NCBI RefSeq assembly: GCF_003052165.1
Contig: NZ_CP024869.1
Location: 1,770,001-1,834,000 of the forward strand
Length of the DNA: 64,000 bases
Direction: 5' to 3'
DNA from: Dietzia sp. JS16-p6b
Lineage (GTDB): Bacteria; Actinomycetota; Actinomycetes; Mycobacteriales; Mycobacteriaceae
This document shows, in pieces, positions 48,249-62,616 of the stretch (position 1 is the stretch's first letter; each line of letters begins with the position of its first letter). The notes below the pieces were generated by a model that did not search any database, had not been told where the DNA came from, and saw nothing but the letters and a program-made list of their open reading frames with translations. A program made the translations under genes and the position numbers.

Positions 48249-49825
48249 CAGAACCGGCCGGTCGGTCCTCCCCCGCCGTCGGCGACACCGTCGGCGGGCC
48301 GGAGGGATCGGCCAACCCGCTGCGCGATCCTCGGGACCGCCGCCTGCCCCGGATCGCCGGCCCGTCCGGTCTGGTCATCTTCGGCGTCACGGGTGACCTC
48401 TCCAAGAAGAAGCTCATCCCCGCCGTCTACGACCTCGCGAACCGGGGGCTGCTCCCGCCGGGATTCTGTCTCATCGGCTTCGGTCGACGCCGCTGGACCC
48501 ACGCCGAGTTCGCCGAATTCGCCCGTGACCACGCGCGGGAGCGGTGCCGTACCCCGTTCCGCGAGGACGTGTGGGAGCGACTGGCGGCGGGACTGCGATT
48601 CGTCACCGGGACCTTCGACGACGACGAGGGCTTCGATCACCTCGCGCAGCAGCTGACCGCCCTGGAGTCCGAACGGGGCACGGCCGGGAACTACGCGTTC
48701 TATCTGTCCGTCCCCCCCGACGACTTCCCCACGGTCTGTCGGCACCTCGACCGCACCGGGTGCACCAGATCGGTCGACGGCTCGTGGCGCCGCGTGGTGA
48801 TCGAGAAGCCCTTCGGCCACGATCTGGCGAGTGCTCGCGAGCTCAACGCGGTGGTGGGCGCCGTCTTCCCCGAGGACTCGGTGTTCCGCATCGATCACTA
48901 TCTGGGCAAGGAGACGGTCCAGAACATCCTCGCCCTGCGCTTCGCCAACCAGCTCTTCGAACCGGTGTGGAACGCCAATCACGTCGACCACGTCCAGATC
49001 ACGATGGCCGAGGACATCGGACTCGGCGGCCGCGCCGGGTACTACGACGGCATCGGGGCGGCACGCGACGTCATCCAGAACCACCTCATCCAACTCATGG
49101 CGCTGGTGGCCATGGAGGAACCCACGGACTTCTCCGCCGCCGCGCTACGGGCGGAGAAGACCAAGGTCCTCGAGTCCACCTCACTCGCGCTCCCGATCTC
49201 CGAGACCGCGGCCCGGGGCCAGTACTCCGGCGGCTGGCAGGGCTCCGAGCAGGTGGTGGGGCTCAAGGACGAGGAGGGTTACGATCCGTCCTCGGCCACC
49301 GAGACCTACGCCGCGATCACCCTCGAGGTCCACAACAGACGCTGGGCCGGCGTCCCGTTCTACCTGCGCACCGGCAAGCGCCTGGGCCGTCGCGTGACGG
49401 AGATCGCGGTGGTCTTCCGCCGCGCGCCGCACCTGCCCTTCGACGCGACCATGACCCAGGAACTCGGGCAGAACGCCCTGGTGATCCGGGTGCAGCCGGA
49501 CGAGGGCGTGACACTGCGATTCGGCTCCAAGGTGCCCGGGACGGCGATGGAGGTCCGCGATGTCAACATGGACTTCGCGTACGGCGAGGCGTTCACCGAA
49601 TCGTCCCCCGAGGCCTACGAGCGGCTGATCCTGGACGTCCTGCTGGGTGAGCCGTCGCTCTTCCCGGTCTCGCGGGAGGTGGAGTTGAGCTGGATGCTGC
49701 TCGATCCCGTCCTCGACGCGTGGGCTGCCGGGGGTACCCCGGAGCAGTACCAGGCCGGGACGTGGGGCCCGCGTGGTGCCGACGAGATCCTGGCCCGCAG
49801 TGGCCGCGCATGGAGGCGACCGTGA
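48245..49825 (+). CDS. zwf: Glucose-6-phosphate 1-dehydrogenase
   Basis: 526 aa. The GTG start overlaps the tal stop by 4 nt and gives an N-terminal extension of about 45 residues before IFGVTGDLSKKKLIP, the NADP-binding motif. The active-site signature RIDHYLGKETVQN is at about 216-228. The first committed step of the oxidative pentose pathway, producing NADPH. It is encoded directly before its allosteric partner opcA. Confidence 0.97.
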   Translation: MTEPAGRSSPAVGDTVGGPEGSANPLRDPRDRRLPRIAGPSGLVIFGVTGDLSKKKLIPAVYDLANRGLLPPGFCLIGFGRRRWTHAEFAEFARDHARERCRTPFREDVWERLAAGLRFVTGTFDDDEGFDHLAQQLTALESERGTAGNYAFYLSVPPDDFPTVCRHLDRTGCTRSVDGSWRRVVIEKPFGHDLASARELNAVVGAVFPEDSVFRIDHYLGKETVQNILALRFANQLFEPVWNANHVDHVQITMAEDIGLGGRAGYYDGIGAARDVIQNHLIQLMALVAMEEPTDFSAAALRAEKTKVLESTSLALPISETAARGQYSGGWQGSEQVVGLKDEEGYDPSSATETYAAITLEVHNRRWAGVPFYLRTGKRLGRRVTEIAVVFRRAPHLPFDATMTQELGQNALVIRVQPDEGVTLRFGSKVPGTAMEVRDVNMDFAYGEAFTESSPEAYERLILDVLLGEPSLFPVSREVELSWMLLDPVLDAWAAGGTPEQYQAGTWGPRGADEILARSGRAWRRP

Positions 49826-50742
49826 TCATCGACCTGCCCGACACCTCGACCCGCGAGATCTCCAAGAAGCTCGTGCAGATCCGCGAGGACGCGGGACTGA
49901 GCACGATCGGCCGGGTGCTCACGCTCATCGTCCTCACCGATCACGTCGGCGGCAGCGAGTCCGCGATCGAGGCCGCCAACGACGCCAGCCGCGAGCACCC
50001 CTGTCGTGTCATCGTCGTGATCCGTGGCAACCGCGCCAGGGCTGACCGGCTCGACGGTCAGATCCGTGTCGGGGGGGATGCGGGGGCGGCCGAGGTCGTG
50101 GTGCTCCGGACATCGGGGGCTATGGCGTCGCAGTCGGCCTCGTTGGTCACCCCGCTGCTCCTGCCCGACACCCCGCTCGCGGTGTGGTGGCCCAGGCATT
50201 CGCCGACACTGTTGGCGGAGGACAAGGTCGGCCGTCTGGCGCGGCGGCGGATCGTGGACTCCGATGCCGAGGGGCATCCGACGGACGCGCTGGCCAAGCG
50301 GGCGGCCGGTTATTCCCCCGGTGACACCGATCTGGCCTGGGCCAGGGTGACGCACTGGCGCTCGCTCCTGGCCGCGACCCTGGACCGCCCCCCGTTCGAG
50401 AGGATCACCGGGGCCACGGTGTGTGGGCCCGAGCGGGCCGCGTCCGTGGACCTCGCCGGCGGGTGGCTCGCCTCCCGCCTGGGGATCGACGTCCACCGTG
50501 CGGTGGGGCCGCGCATGGTGGTCCTGGAGCGTGCCTCCGGATCGATCGTCATCGAACAGGTGAGCCCCACCTCCGCGGAGCTGCGCATCACCGGCCAGGC
50601 CCCCACACGGGTGACACTGGTGAAGCGGAGCGTGGCGGACTGCCTCGCCGAGGAGCTCCGCCGCATGGACACCGACGGTGTGTACGCCGACGCCCTGGCG
50701 AGCCACGATCGGGTGATCTACACCTCGGCATCCGTGCGCTGA
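49822..50742 (+). CDS. opcA: OpcA, glucose-6-phosphate dehydrogenase assembly protein
   Basis: 306 aa from GTG 49822, which shares GTGA with the zwf stop and has GGAGG 5 nt upstream. ATG 49810 would add four residues. The opening IIDLPDTSTREISKKLVQIRED is the family hallmark; the middle PLLLPDTPLAVWWPRHSP is also conserved. OpcA is needed for full activity or redox regulation of Zwf in actinobacteria and cyanobacteria. Confidence 0.94.
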   Translation: MIIDLPDTSTREISKKLVQIREDAGLSTIGRVLTLIVLTDHVGGSESAIEAANDASREHPCRVIVVIRGNRARADRLDGQIRVGGDAGAAEVVVLRTSGAMASQSASLVTPLLLPDTPLAVWWPRHSPTLLAEDKVGRLARRRIVDSDAEGHPTDALAKRAAGYSPGDTDLAWARVTHWRSLLAATLDRPPFERITGATVCGPERAASVDLAGGWLASRLGIDVHRAVGPRMVVLERASGSIVIEQVSPTSAELRITGQAPTRVTLVKRSVADCLAEELRRMDTDGVYADALASHDRVIYTSASVR

Positions 50743-50791
50743 GCAGGGCCCGGGTCCCGGTACACCGAGAACCACGACGTCAGGAGAACCG

Positions 50792-51514
50792 ATGACGAAC
50801 CTCACCCACGTTGTCCACCCCGATTCGGAGGCGCTGGCCTCGGCGGCGGCCCGGGCCGCCGCGGAGCTCCTCTCGGCGCGTATCGCCGCCGCCGGCCGGG
50901 CCACCCTGTCCCTCACCGGGGGGTCGGTCGGGATCACGACCGCGGCCGCCCTCGCCGGGGAGACCGTGGACTGGGACCGGGTCACGATCTACTTCGGGGA
51001 CGAGCGCTTCGTTCCCGCCGACCACCCGGAACGTAACGACGGGCAGCTGGACGAGGCCCTGCTCGACTCACTGGGGGACCGTCCCACGGTGCACCGCTGG
51101 CCCGCCCGGACCGACCAGGAGGACGATGTCGACGCCGCCGCCGCCCGCTTCCTCGAGGCACTCGACGTCCCCGACGGAGAACAGCCGATCTTCGACGTGA
51201 CCATTCTGGGAATGGGTCCGGAGGGCCACGTCGACTCGATCTTCCCGCACACCCCCGCGGTCGCCGAGACTGAGCGGTTGGTCGTCGGGGTCCGTGACTG
51301 CCCCAAGCCTCCTCCCGAGCGGCTGACGTTCACCCTCCCCGCGGTTCGCCGCTCGCGGCACGTGCTGGTGATCGCCGCGGGAGAGGGCAAGGCGGAGGCC
51401 GTCGCGAAGGGGCTCGGCGGCGCGTCACCGTCGGACTGGCCGGTGGCCGGCGCGGTGGGTGCCGAGTCCACGACCTATCACCTGGACGAGGGCGCGGCGT
51501 CGGCCCTGGACTGA
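50792..51514 (+). CDS. pgl: 6-phosphogluconolactonase
   Basis: 240 aa of the NagB/DevB fold. LSLTGGSVGITTAAALAG near the N-terminus, WDRVTIYFGDERFVPADHPERND (about 62-84) and the catalytic-region GMGPEGHVDSIFPHT (about 145-159) are diagnostic. It hydrolyses the lactone made by Zwf. ATG 50792 is preceded by AGGAG. It is the last gene of the operon; a 16-bp repeat and a strong terminator follow. Confidence 0.96.
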   Translation: MTNLTHVVHPDSEALASAAARAAAELLSARIAAAGRATLSLTGGSVGITTAAALAGETVDWDRVTIYFGDERFVPADHPERNDGQLDEALLDSLGDRPTVHRWPARTDQEDDVDAAAARFLEALDVPDGEQPIFDVTILGMGPEGHVDSIFPHTPAVAETERLVVGVRDCPKPPPERLTFTLPAVRRSRHVLVIAAGEGKAEAVAKGLGGASPSDWPVAGAVGAESTTYHLDEGAASALD

Positions 51515-51526
51515 TCCTCGGGTTCC

Positions 51527-51570
51527 AGCGACGACCGGGCTCAGCGACGATCGGGCTCAGCGACGACGGG
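51527..51570. repeat. 16-bp tandem repeat downstream of pgl
   Basis: AGCGACGAYCGGGCTC units at 51527 and 51543 and a partial third at 51559, which runs into the terminator stem. Confidence 0.75.
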
Positions 51571-51600
51571 GTGCGCTCCTCCTCGTGGAGGGCGCACCCC
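51568..51600. terminator. Bidirectional terminator between pgl and secG
   Basis: GGGGTGCGC/GCGCACCCC perfect 9-bp stem, extended by CCTCC/GGAGG after a one-base bulge, with a TCGT loop. It serves the convergent pgl and secG genes. Confidence 0.85.
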
Positions 51601-51637
51601 GTGTGGCCGCGCCGTGTGGCGCGCGGGTCGGACGACG

Positions 51638-51871
51638 TCAGCCGAAGCGGACTAGGAGACCGACCGCGACGATCGCGATGAGCCAGAGGATGGCGACGAC
51701 CACGGTCACGCGGTCGAGGTTGCGCTCCACCACGCTCGACCCGGAGAGGCTGGACTGGACCCCGCCGCCGAACAGCGAGGACAGGCCGCCTCCCTTACCG
51801 CGGTGCAGCAGGATGAACAGCATCAACAGCAGGCTGGTGGCGAGGAGGAAGATGTCCAGGGCGAGCTTCAT
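51638..51871 (-). CDS. secG: SecG, preprotein translocase subunit
   Basis: 77 aa with two membrane helices (about 3-22 and 53-73) separated by a Gly/Ser-rich loop, GKGGGLSSLFGGGVQSSLSGSS, the SecG signature. It associates with SecYE in the general secretion channel. ATG 51871. The position after tpiA is conserved in many actinobacteria and it may share their transcript. Confidence 0.95.
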   Translation of the reverse strand: MKLALDIFLLATSLLLMLFILLHRGKGGGLSSLFGGGVQSSLSGSSVVERNLDRVTVVVAILWLIAIVAVGLLVRFG

Positions 51872-51970
51872 GTACGGATCGGGCCTTACGTCGGTTCGGG
51901 GTGGTCGGAGGACGACTGGTCCAGACTACCCGCTGGCATCTCCAGGGTGAATCCGGGCGCGCCGCCGGGC

Positions 51971-52756
51971 TCAGGGCAGCGGGCCGCCCGCGGCGATGGC
52001 GGACAACTGGGCGAACTCGTCGGGCTTGAGCGACGACCCGCCCACGAGACCGCCGTCGACGTCGGGCTGCTCGAGGAGCTCACCGACGGTGGAGGCGTTG
52101 ACGCTGCCGCCGTAGAGCACACGCATCTGATCCGCGGTCCCGGGATCGGACAGCTCGGCCAGTGCCGCGCGGATGGCCGCGCAGACCTCCTGCGCGTCCT
52201 CGGCCGAGGCGGTCTTGCCCGTCCCGATGGCCCACACGGGTTCGTAGGCGATGACGGTGGAGGCGAGCTGCTCGGTGCTCAGGCCCGCCAGTGATCCCTT
52301 GAGCTGCTCCACGACCACGCCGACATGGTCGCCGGCCTCGCGGATCTCCAGCTTCTCCCCCACGCAGACGATCGGGCTCAGGCCGTGCCTGTGGCACGCG
52401 GCGGCCTTGGCGGCCACCAACTCGTCGGTCTCGGAATGGTACTCGCGCCGCTCGGAGTGCCCCACCACGACGTAGGTGCACCCCAGCTTCGCGAGCATCC
52501 CCGCCGAGATCTCACCGGTGTACGCGCCGGACTCGTGGACCGACACGTCCTGTGCACCGTAGGCGAATCCGAGCTTGTCCCCCTCGATGACGATCTGGAC
52601 GCCGCGGATGTCGGTGAACGGGGGGATGAAGGCCACCTCCACCTTCTCGAGGTACTTCTCGGGCAGGGCGAAGGCCACCTTCTGGACGAGGGCGATCGCC
52701 TCGAGGTGGTTGAGATTCATCTTCCAGTTTCCGGCGATGAGCGGGGTGCGTGCCAT
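51971..52756 (-). CDS. tpiA: Triosephosphate isomerase
   Basis: 261 aa TIM barrel. The active-site residues are all present: Lys in AGNWKMNLN (Lys12), His in [10 protein letters not shown] (about 98-100) and Glu in [11 protein letters not shown] (about 170). [15 protein letters not shown] and [14 protein letters not shown] form the phosphate-binding end. It interconverts DHAP and GAP. It lies 29 nt after pgk with a GGAGAG ribosome binding site. Confidence 0.97.
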   Translation of the reverse strand: MARTPLIAGNWKMNLNHLEAIALVQKVAFALPEKYLEKVEVAFIPPFTDIRGVQIVIEGDKLGFAYGAQDVSVHESGAYTGEISAGMLAKLGCTYVVVGHSERREYHSETDELVAAKAAACHRHGLSPIVCVGEKLEIREAGDHVGVVVEQLKGSLAGLSTEQLASTVIAYEPVWAIGTGKTASAEDAQEVCAAIRAALAELSDPGTADQMRVLYGGSVNASTVGELLEQPDVDGGLVGGSSLKPDEFAQLSAIAAGGPLP

Positions 52757-52785
52757 GTTCTCTCCTGTGCGTAGGCGGTAGCGGA

Positions 52786-54003
52786 TCAGTTGCTGCGTTC
52801 GAGGGCGGTGACCCCCGGGAGCTCCTTGCCCTCGAGATACTCGAGTGAGGCCCCGCCCCCTGTCGAGATGTGGGAGAAGTTCTCCTCGCCGAGTCCGAGT
52901 GTCCGGACGGCCGCGGCGGAGTCGCCGCCCCCCACCACGGAGAACGCACCGTCACGGGTGGCGGCGATGATCGCCTCGGCGACGCCCCGGGTGCCGGCCG
53001 AGAACGCCTCGAACTCGAACACCCCCATCGGGCCGTTCCAGAAGATGGTCTTGGCGGCGGACAGCTTCTCGGTGAACAGGGCCACGGACGCCGGTCCGAT
53101 GTCGAGTCCCATCGTGCCGTCGGGGATCGCGTCGGTCGGCACCGTGGTGTGCCCGGCGTCGGCGGCGAACCCGTCGGCCGCCACCACGTCGACCGGCAGG
53201 GTGATCACGTCGGCGAACCTGTCGAGCAGGTCCTTGCAGGTGTCGATCATCTCCTCCTGGAGGAGAGAGGATCCGACGCCGTGCCCCTGGGCGGCGAGGA
53301 AGGTGAAGCACATGCCGCCACCGATGACCAGCGTGTCGACCTTGGGGGCGAGCGCCTCGATCACCGCGAGCTTGTCCGAGACCTTGGACCCGCCGAGGAC
53401 CACGGCGTAGGGGCGCGCGGTGTCGCCCGTCAGGCCGGCGAGGACCTCGACCTCGCTCTGCACCAGATCACCGGCGTAGGCGGGGAGGACCTCGGCGATG
53501 TCACAGACCGAGGCCTGCGCGCGATGGACCACACCGAACCCGTTGGAGACGAACGCCCCGTCCTCGCCGACGAGGCTCGCCAGGTCCGCCGCCAGCGCGG
53601 CACGCTCCGCGGGGTCCTTGCTGGTCTCCCGCGGGTCGAAGCGGATGTTCTCGATCAGGAGCACGTCGCCGTCGGTCAGTCCGTTGGCGCGCTCACGGGC
53701 ATCGGGGCCCACCACGTCACCTGCCAGCTGAACGTATCGACCGAGCTCCTCGCCCAGCTTCTCCGCGACAGGGGCCAGGGAGAGCGCGGGATCCGGCTCA
53801 CCCTTCGGCCGACCGAGGTGAGCCGTGATCACCAGCGCGGCACCGGCGTCGAGCAACGCGTTCAGAGTGGGCAGTGAGGCCGATATGCGGCCGGAGTCGG
53901 TGATGGTCGATCCGTCGAGCGGGACGTTGAGGTCGCAGCGGACGAGGATCTTGCGACCTTCGACGCCGGTGTCCAGCAGGTCGTGGAGGGTGCGCACTGC
54001 CAT
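52786..54003 (-). CDS. pgk: Phosphoglycerate kinase
   Basis: 405 aa monomeric kinase. The N-terminal signature [15 protein letters not shown] (about 17-31), the substrate Arg/His region [13 protein letters not shown] (about 60-72) and the nucleotide part [17 protein letters not shown] and [13 protein letters not shown] are present. It makes ATP from 1,3-bisphosphoglycerate. ATG 54003 has GGAG about 6 nt upstream. Middle gene of gap-pgk-tpiA. Confidence 0.97.
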   Translation of the reverse strand: MAVRTLHDLLDTGVEGRKILVRCDLNVPLDGSTITDSGRISASLPTLNALLDAGAALVITAHLGRPKGEPDPALSLAPVAEKLGEELGRYVQLAGDVVGPDARERANGLTDGDVLLIENIRFDPRETSKDPAERAALAADLASLVGEDGAFVSNGFGVVHRAQASVCDIAEVLPAYAGDLVQSEVEVLAGLTGDTARPYAVVLGGSKVSDKLAVIEALAPKVDTLVIGGGMCFTFLAAQGHGVGSSLLQEEMIDTCKDLLDRFADVITLPVDVVAADGFAADAGHTTVPTDAIPDGTMGLDIGPASVALFTEKLSAAKTIFWNGPMGVFEFEAFSAGTRGVAEAIIAATRDGAFSVVGGGDSAAAVRTLGLGEENFSHISTGGGASLEYLEGKELPGVTALERSN

Positions 54004-54091
54004 GGGGTGGGGCTCCTGTCGGGTGGACGGTGATGGTGTGGTCCGGATGCGGTGGCGCGGTCCGGAAGCGGTGGTGAGGACTCATGTACAG

Positions 54092-54136
54092 CGGGCCCGG
54101 CCGGGGGACGCTCTGGGCGTTCCCGGACCGGGCCCG
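54092..54136 (-). terminator. Hairpin between gap and pgk
   Basis: CGGGCCCGGCCCGGG-like arms (54092-54106 and 54122-54136) pair over 14 of 15 positions. Lying in the 165-bp gap after the gap stop, it could partly terminate or act as a processing site that sets gap mRNA higher than pgk-tpiA. Confidence 0.55.
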
Positions 54137-54168
54137 GTGTGGTGCTGGGTCGTCAGGCCCGAGGGCTC

Positions 54169-55257
<1,089 letters not shown>

Positions 55258-55302
55258 CTACCCGCCCCAGGTGGGGGCTGTGCAGGGTCCACAGGCCGCG
55301 GA

Positions 55303-56286
55303 TCAGTCTTCGTCGAGCATGTCCTCGGTCACGACGGATTCGGTGTCCGGGATACCCAGATCGGCCGCTTTGCGGTCGGCCATGGACAACAGACGGCGGA
55401 TCCGACCGGCCACCGCGTCCTTGGTCATCGGGGGGTCGGCGAGCTGGCCCAGTTCCTCGAGGGAGGACTGACGGTGTTGGACGCGCAGCTCGCCCGCGGC
55501 CAGCAGGTGGTCGGGCACGTCCTCGGCCAGGATCTCGAGCGCTCGCTGGACGCGGGCGGCCGCCGCGACCGCTGCCCGGGCCGACCTGCGGAGATTGGCG
55601 TCGTCGAAGTTGGCGAGTCGGTTGGCGGTCGCCCGTACCTCTCCGCGGGACCGCCGCTCCTCCCAGATGTCCCTGGTCGCGGACGCCCCCATCCGCGCGA
55701 GCAGGATGCCGATCGCCTCCCCGTCGCGGATCACGACCCGGTCACCACCACGGACCTCGCGGGCCTTGGCCGCCACCCCGAGGCGACGCGCCGCGCCCAC
55801 CAGGGCCATCGCGGCCTCCGCTCCGGGCGCGGTCACCTCCAACGCCGACGACCGCCCGGGTTTGGTGAGGGAACCGTGGGCGAGGAACGCCCCCCGCCAC
55901 GAAGCCTCCGCCGCCGCCACGGATCCCCCGACGACGGCGGCGGGCAATCCCCTGACGGTGCGGCCGGCGGCGTCGACCAGTCCGAGTTGGCGGGTCAGGT
56001 CCGCTCCCCGGTCGATCACCCGGAGGACGAACTTCCGGGCCGGCTTGCCGCCGCTTCCCCCGATCGGGTGGATCTCGCAGGGCACGGAGAACAGCGAGTC
56101 GAGTTCGCCGGACAGTCGCTCGGCGATCTCGCCCGAATCGACCTCCGCCTCGATCACGAGGCGGCCCGAGAGGACCTGGAGGGTGCCCGCGAAACGCAGG
56201 AGTGAGGCGATCTCCGCCTTCCTGGTCTCCGCGTTCCCCACCGGGACTCTCACCAGTTCGGACTTGACCTGCGCGGTCAGTGACAC
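55303..56286 (-). CDS. whiA: WhiA, sporulation/cell-division regulator
   Basis: 327 aa from GTG 56286. The N-terminal LAGLIDADG-like domain (about 1-200; [15 protein letters not shown]-type helices) and the C-terminal helix-turn-helix (about 220-310; [23 protein letters not shown], then [25 protein letters not shown]) are clear. A DNA-binding regulator conserved across Gram-positives even without sporulation. It forms the uvrC-rapZ-yvcK-whiA cluster, 22 nt from yvcK. Confidence 0.95.
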   Translation of the reverse strand: MSLTAQVKSELVRVPVGNAETRKAEIASLLRFAGTLQVLSGRLVIEAEVDSGEIAERLSGELDSLFSVPCEIHPIGGSGGKPARKFVLRVIDRGADLTRQLGLVDAAGRTVRGLPAAVVGGSVAAAEASWRGAFLAHGSLTKPGRSSALEVTAPGAEAAMALVGAARRLGVAAKAREVRGGDRVVIRDGEAIGILLARMGASATRDIWEERRSRGEVRATANRLANFDDANLRRSARAAVAAAARVQRALEILAEDVPDHLLAAGELRVQHRQSSLEELGQLADPPMTKDAVAGRIRRLLSMADRKAADLGIPDTESVVTEDMLDED

Positions 56287-56308
56287 GCCCTGCTCCTTCG
56301 TTCTCCGG

Positions 56309-57310
56309 TCATCCGTCGGCCCCCGCCGTCACCGTGGCGGCGAGCGCCCGGGCGAGCAGAGCGGGGTCGTGCACGGGCTTCATCGTCCCATCCGGTGCTG
56401 TCCGGGCGATGTCCGCCACCATGACCCGCGCCCCCAGACCCGCCGCCGCCCGGTCGAGGTGTTCACGTTCGGTGTCGCTCAGTGGCATCCGCGGGTCCAC
56501 CAGCACCACGTCCACGTCGACCGCGGGAGCGTGCTGGCGCAACACGTGGAGATGCTGCTCCGCGGAGAACCCGGCGGTCTCACCGACCTGCGGCGCCAGG
56601 TTGAGCACGAGCGCCCTGGTCGCGGACGTGCGGGCCAACGCGGAGGCGATGTCCGGGACCAACACGTTCGGTATGACGCTCGTGAACCACGAGCCCGGTC
56701 CCAGCACGACCATGTCCGCCGCCTCGATCGCCTCCACGACGCCGTCCGCCACGGGCGGGTCGGCGGGGATGAGCCGCACCCGGCGCACACTGCCGGGCGT
56801 GGTGGCCACCGCGACCTGGCCGATGATCGTGCGCACCACGCGGGGATCGGCTTCCAGTCCGACGACCTCCGCGGCGATGTCCAGGGCGACCGGCGACATG
56901 GGGAGCACCCGTCCGGTCACCCCGAGCATCGCCCCGACGGCGTCGAGCGCCTCGACGGGGTCCCCGAGCAGTTCCCAGAATCCGGCGAAGACGAGGTTGC
57001 CCACGGCGTGTCCCGCCAGCGCCCCGGTCCCCCCGTAGCGGTGCTGGAACAGACTGGTCAGCTGAGCGTGCTCGTCGTCATCGGCCGCGAGTGCGCACAG
57101 CGCCATCCGGAGGTCGCCGGGCGGCAGGATGTCGAGTTCGCGACGGAGTCGCCCGGAGGACCCACCGTCGTCCGCCACGGTCACCACCGCGGTCACGTGC
57201 TCGGCGACCATACGCCCGGCGCGGAGGGTGGCGGACAACCCGTGGCCCCCGCCCAGGGCAACGAGCGACCCCAGCCGATCCGGCGCCCCCGCCGTGCTCT
57301 GACGTGTCAT
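56309..57310 (-). CDS. yvcK: YvcK/CuvA, gluconeogenesis and cell-wall control factor
   Basis: 333 aa from ATG 57310, 4 nt after the rapZ stop. A GTG at 57334 overlapping rapZ is possible. The UDP-sugar-binding-type signature [15 protein letters not shown] (about 18-32) and [13 protein letters not shown] (about 44-56) with [14 protein letters not shown] are characteristic. It binds UDP-GlcNAc-type ligands and controls peptidoglycan precursor flux in relatives. Confidence 0.93.
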   Translation of the reverse strand: MTRQSTAGAPDRLGSLVALGGGHGLSATLRAGRMVAEHVTAVVTVADDGGSSGRLRRELDILPPGDLRMALCALAADDDEHAQLTSLFQHRYGGTGALAGHAVGNLVFAGFWELLGDPVEALDAVGAMLGVTGRVLPMSPVALDIAAEVVGLEADPRVVRTIIGQVAVATTPGSVRRVRLIPADPPVADGVVEAIEAADMVVLGPGSWFTSVIPNVLVPDIASALARTSATRALVLNLAPQVGETAGFSAEQHLHVLRQHAPAVDVDVVLVDPRMPLSDTEREHLDRAAAGLGARVMVADIARTAPDGTMKPVHDPALLARALAATVTAGADG

Positions 57311-57314
57311 CCGA

Positions 57315-58187
57315 TCACTCTCGTCCGAGATCACGGTGGCGGACGTGGACGTCGACGGAGTCGAGGCCGGACAGTCTCCCGGCCAGTGATTCGGAGATCG
57401 CGACGCTGCGGTGTTTGCCCCCGGTGCACCCCACGGCGATGGTCATGTACCGCTTGCCCTCCCGGCGATACCCGGTCATCGCCAGGCCGATCATCGAGAC
57501 CGCTGCGCGCAGGTACTCCTCGATCGACGGATCCGCCAGGACGTAGTCCTGGACCGGCTTCTCGCGGCCGGTGTGCGCCTGGAGTTCGGGAATCCAGTGC
57601 GGGTTGGGCAGGAACCGCATGTCGAGCAGCATGTCCACGTCGACCGGCACCCCGTACTTGAAGCCGAAGGACTCGACGGTGAGGTGGAAATCGAATCCCA
57701 GGTCGCCGAACGGCTTCTCGAGTCGGTGCCGGAGATCGTGGACGCTCAACGAGGTGGTGTCGACCACCACGTCCGCGCGTCCGCGAATCCCCTCCAACAC
57801 CTTGCGCTCCCGTTGGATCCCGTCGATCAGCCCGTCCCCCGACTGCAACGGGTGGGATCGCCGGACGTTGTTGAACCGCTTGACCAGGGCCTCGTCCGAG
57901 GCGTCCAGGAAGAGGATCCTCGCCTCGGGGCGGCCGTCGAAGCGCCCGAGCAGTTCTCCGATGTGCTCGTCGAATCCCAGGCTGCGGACGTCCGCGACGA
58001 TCGCGAACCTCCTGGGTTCCTCGCGGGCCTCGGCGAGACGATCCACCAGCTCCCCGACGAAACGGAGCGGGAGGTTGTCCACGACGTACCAGCCGAACTC
58101 CTCGAGCACCTTCGACGCCGTGCCCTTGCCCGCACCGGACATCCCACAGATGAGTAGGAGTTCGCGTCCCTCATCGTTCACGTCCAT
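57315..58187 (-). CDS. rapZ: RapZ-family nucleotide-binding protein (YvcJ)
   Basis: 290 aa P-loop protein. Walker A GMSGAGKG is at 15-22. The conserved DNLPLRF (about 38-44), FLDASDEALVKRFNNVRRSHPL and the C-terminal AVGCTGGKHRSVAISESLA block are complete. In E. coli RapZ is an RNase adaptor; in actinobacteria the role is less clear. It is 3 nt after uvrC. Confidence 0.94.
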   Translation of the reverse strand: MDVNDEGRELLLICGMSGAGKGTASKVLEEFGWYVVDNLPLRFVGELVDRLAEAREEPRRFAIVADVRSLGFDEHIGELLGRFDGRPEARILFLDASDEALVKRFNNVRRSHPLQSGDGLIDGIQRERKVLEGIRGRADVVVDTTSLSVHDLRHRLEKPFGDLGFDFHLTVESFGFKYGVPVDVDMLLDMRFLPNPHWIPELQAHTGREKPVQDYVLADPSIEEYLRAAVSMIGLAMTGYRREGKRYMTIAVGCTGGKHRSVAISESLAGRLSGLDSVDVHVRHRDLGRE

Positions 58188-58190
58188 GGT

Positions 58191-60290
58191 TCACCTCGAG
58201 TCGCTCGTCCGGTCGTCGACCTCACGGTCCGAGTCTCCCATGTCCGCCCGTCCCCCGTCCGTACCCGGTTGGTCCGCGGGCGGGGCGTCCGGGGATCCCA
58301 GGGTCGCGCGGATCGCCGCCGCGACCCCGGGGCCTATCCCGGGGACCGCGCAGAGGTCGTCCACTCCGGCGGCGCGGAGTGCCGAGACGGTGGGGAACTT
58401 CTCCAGCAGCGCCGCCCGGCGTGAGGGTCCGAGCCCGGGCACGTCGTCGAGGATCGACGTCGTCATCCGTCGGGATCTGGCTCCCCGGTGGGCCCGGATC
58501 GCGAAACGGTGCGCTTCGTCGCGGAGTCGTTGCAGCAGGAACAGTCCCTCGCCGTGCCGGGGGAAGATGACCGGGTACTCCTCTCCGGGCAGCCAGATCT
58601 CCTCGAGACGTTTGGCGATGCCGATCACCGGGACGTCGTTGACGCCCAGTTCGGACAGGACCTCGGCGGCCGCCTCCACCTGGGGTCGGCCGCCGTCGAC
58701 GACGAAGAGCTGGGGCGGGTAGGCGAAGCGGCGGGTGGGCGCGGATCTGCCGGCCGCCCCCTCACCCGCGTCGGCCCGGTCGTCGACGGGCCCGTCGGCG
58801 TCGTCCGGTGTCACCACCGGCTCCTCGTGGTGCCGCCGGAACCGTCGGCGGGTCACCTCGGCGATGCTCGCGACGTCGTCGGAGTGACCGTCGCCGGCCG
58901 CCTCGCGGATCCGGTAGAGGCGGTAGTCGCTCTTGCGGGGCAGCCCGTCCTCGAACACCACCAGGGAGGCCATGACGTCGGTGCCCTGGGTGTGCGAGAT
59001 GTCCACGCACTCGATCCGGAGCGGTGCCGTGTCGAGTTCCAGGGTCTCCTGGATCTCCTGCAGGGCGGCCGAGCGTGCGGTCAGATCGCCACTGCGGCGC
59101 AGCTTGTGCTGGGTCAGGGCCTCCACCGCGTTACGGCGGACCGTCTCCGCCAGCGCCCTCTTGTCGCCCCGTTGCGGTATCCGTAGCGACACGCGTGATC
59201 CACGCAGGGTGGAGAGCCAGTCGGCGAGCTCGTCCGCGTCGTCGGGCAGCGCCGGCACCAACACCTCCCGGGGCACGGCGGCAGCGAGGTCGGCGCCGGA
59301 CTCGGTGGCCCCGGCCAACTCGGCCTCTCCGCCGTAGAACTGGGCGAGGTAGTCGGAGACGACGCCGGGGACGGCGAGCGCCGGGTCGAACCGGCCGTCG
59401 GCGTCCACCCCGTGCGCGTGCTCGACCACCCAGCCGCGTTGGCCCCGGATGCGCCCGCTCCGGACGTGGAAGACCTGGACGGACACCTCCAGTTCGTCGA
59501 CCTCGACGCCCACGACGTCGGCGTCGGTCCCGTCACCCAGGACGACGGCCTGCTTCTCCATGGCCCGTCTCATCGCGCCGAGGTCGTCCCGGAGCCGGGC
59601 CGCACGCTCGAAGTCCAGGTCCTCGGACGCCTCGAGCATCCGCGCCTCGATCCGCTTCATGATGACGTCGGTGCGTCCGGCGAGGAAGTCGCAGAGTTCG
59701 TCGACGATCCGGCGGTGTTCCTCGGCCGACACCCGTCCGATGCAGGGTGCGGCGCACTTGTCGATGTACCCGAGCAGACAGGGACGGCCCAGCTGGGCCT
59801 GTCGCCTGAACACCCCGGCCGTGCACGATCTCACCGGAAAGACCCGTTGGAGGGTGTCGAGCGTGTCCCGGATCGCCCACGCGTGGGAATAGGGACCGAA
59901 GTACCGGGTCCCGGCCCGTCGCGGTCCGCGGTAGACGAACGCGCGGGGGAACTCCTCCCCCACCGTCACCGCCAGGAGGGGGTAGGTCTTGTCGTCCCGG
60001 TACCGCACGTTGAAGCGGGGATCGTATTTCTTGATCCACGTGTACTCCAGTTGGAGCGCCTCCACCTCGGTGGAGACGACGGTCCACTGGACGCCCGCCG
60101 CTGCGGTGACCATCTGCCGGGTACGCGGGTGGAGCAGGGTGAGGTCGGCGAAGTACGAACTGACCCGGCTGCGTAGGTTCTTGGCCTTGCCCACGTAGAT
60201 GACGCGACCCTGGTCGTCGCGGAAGCGGTAGACCCCCGGCTCGGTGGGGATGGAGCCGGGTGACGGACGGTACGTGCGGGGATCGGCCAC
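58191..60290 (-). CDS. uvrC: Excinuclease ABC subunit UvrC
   Basis: 699 aa, slightly long. The GIY-YIG nuclease (about 14-95; [26 protein letters not shown]), Cys cluster ([15 protein letters not shown] about 170-184), UvrB-interacting UVR helix pair (about 200-240), RNase H-like domain (from about 380; [24 protein letters not shown]) and C-terminal HhH ([25 protein letters not shown]) are all visible. An acidic insert (about 490-520) is lineage-specific. It makes the dual incision in nucleotide excision repair. Confidence 0.96.
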   Translation of the reverse strand: MADPRTYRPSPGSIPTEPGVYRFRDDQGRVIYVGKAKNLRSRVSSYFADLTLLHPRTRQMVTAAAGVQWTVVSTEVEALQLEYTWIKKYDPRFNVRYRDDKTYPLLAVTVGEEFPRAFVYRGPRRAGTRYFGPYSHAWAIRDTLDTLQRVFPVRSCTAGVFRRQAQLGRPCLLGYIDKCAAPCIGRVSAEEHRRIVDELCDFLAGRTDVIMKRIEARMLEASEDLDFERAARLRDDLGAMRRAMEKQAVVLGDGTDADVVGVEVDELEVSVQVFHVRSGRIRGQRGWVVEHAHGVDADGRFDPALAVPGVVSDYLAQFYGGEAELAGATESGADLAAAVPREVLVPALPDDADELADWLSTLRGSRVSLRIPQRGDKRALAETVRRNAVEALTQHKLRRSGDLTARSAALQEIQETLELDTAPLRIECVDISHTQGTDVMASLVVFEDGLPRKSDYRLYRIREAAGDGHSDDVASIAEVTRRRFRRHHEEPVVTPDDADGPVDDRADAGEGAAGRSAPTRRFAYPPQLFVVDGGRPQVEAAAEVLSELGVNDVPVIGIAKRLEEIWLPGEEYPVIFPRHGEGLFLLQRLRDEAHRFAIRAHRGARSRRMTTSILDDVPGLGPSRRAALLEKFPTVSALRAAGVDDLCAVPGIGPGVAAAIRATLGSPDAPPADQPGTDGGRADMGDSDREVDDRTSDSR

Positions 60291-60296
60291 GACGCC

Positions 60297-62541
<2,245 letters not shown>

Positions 62542-62616
62542 TGCTGCGGGTTCTCCTCGGTACTCATCACACCCGGGCGGCGTCCGCGGGCACGGCCACA
62601 AGTATGGCGCATCCGC

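Noticed and set aside
54036-54077. GGTCCGGA-GCGGTGG near-repeat between gap and pgk
   Set aside because: Only two imperfect copies in GC-rich DNA; not distinguishable from chance.
62542-62616. FMN riboswitch before ribBA or ribE
   Set aside because: The gaps are 75 and 42 nt with no RFN-element core; the true operon start is outside the window.
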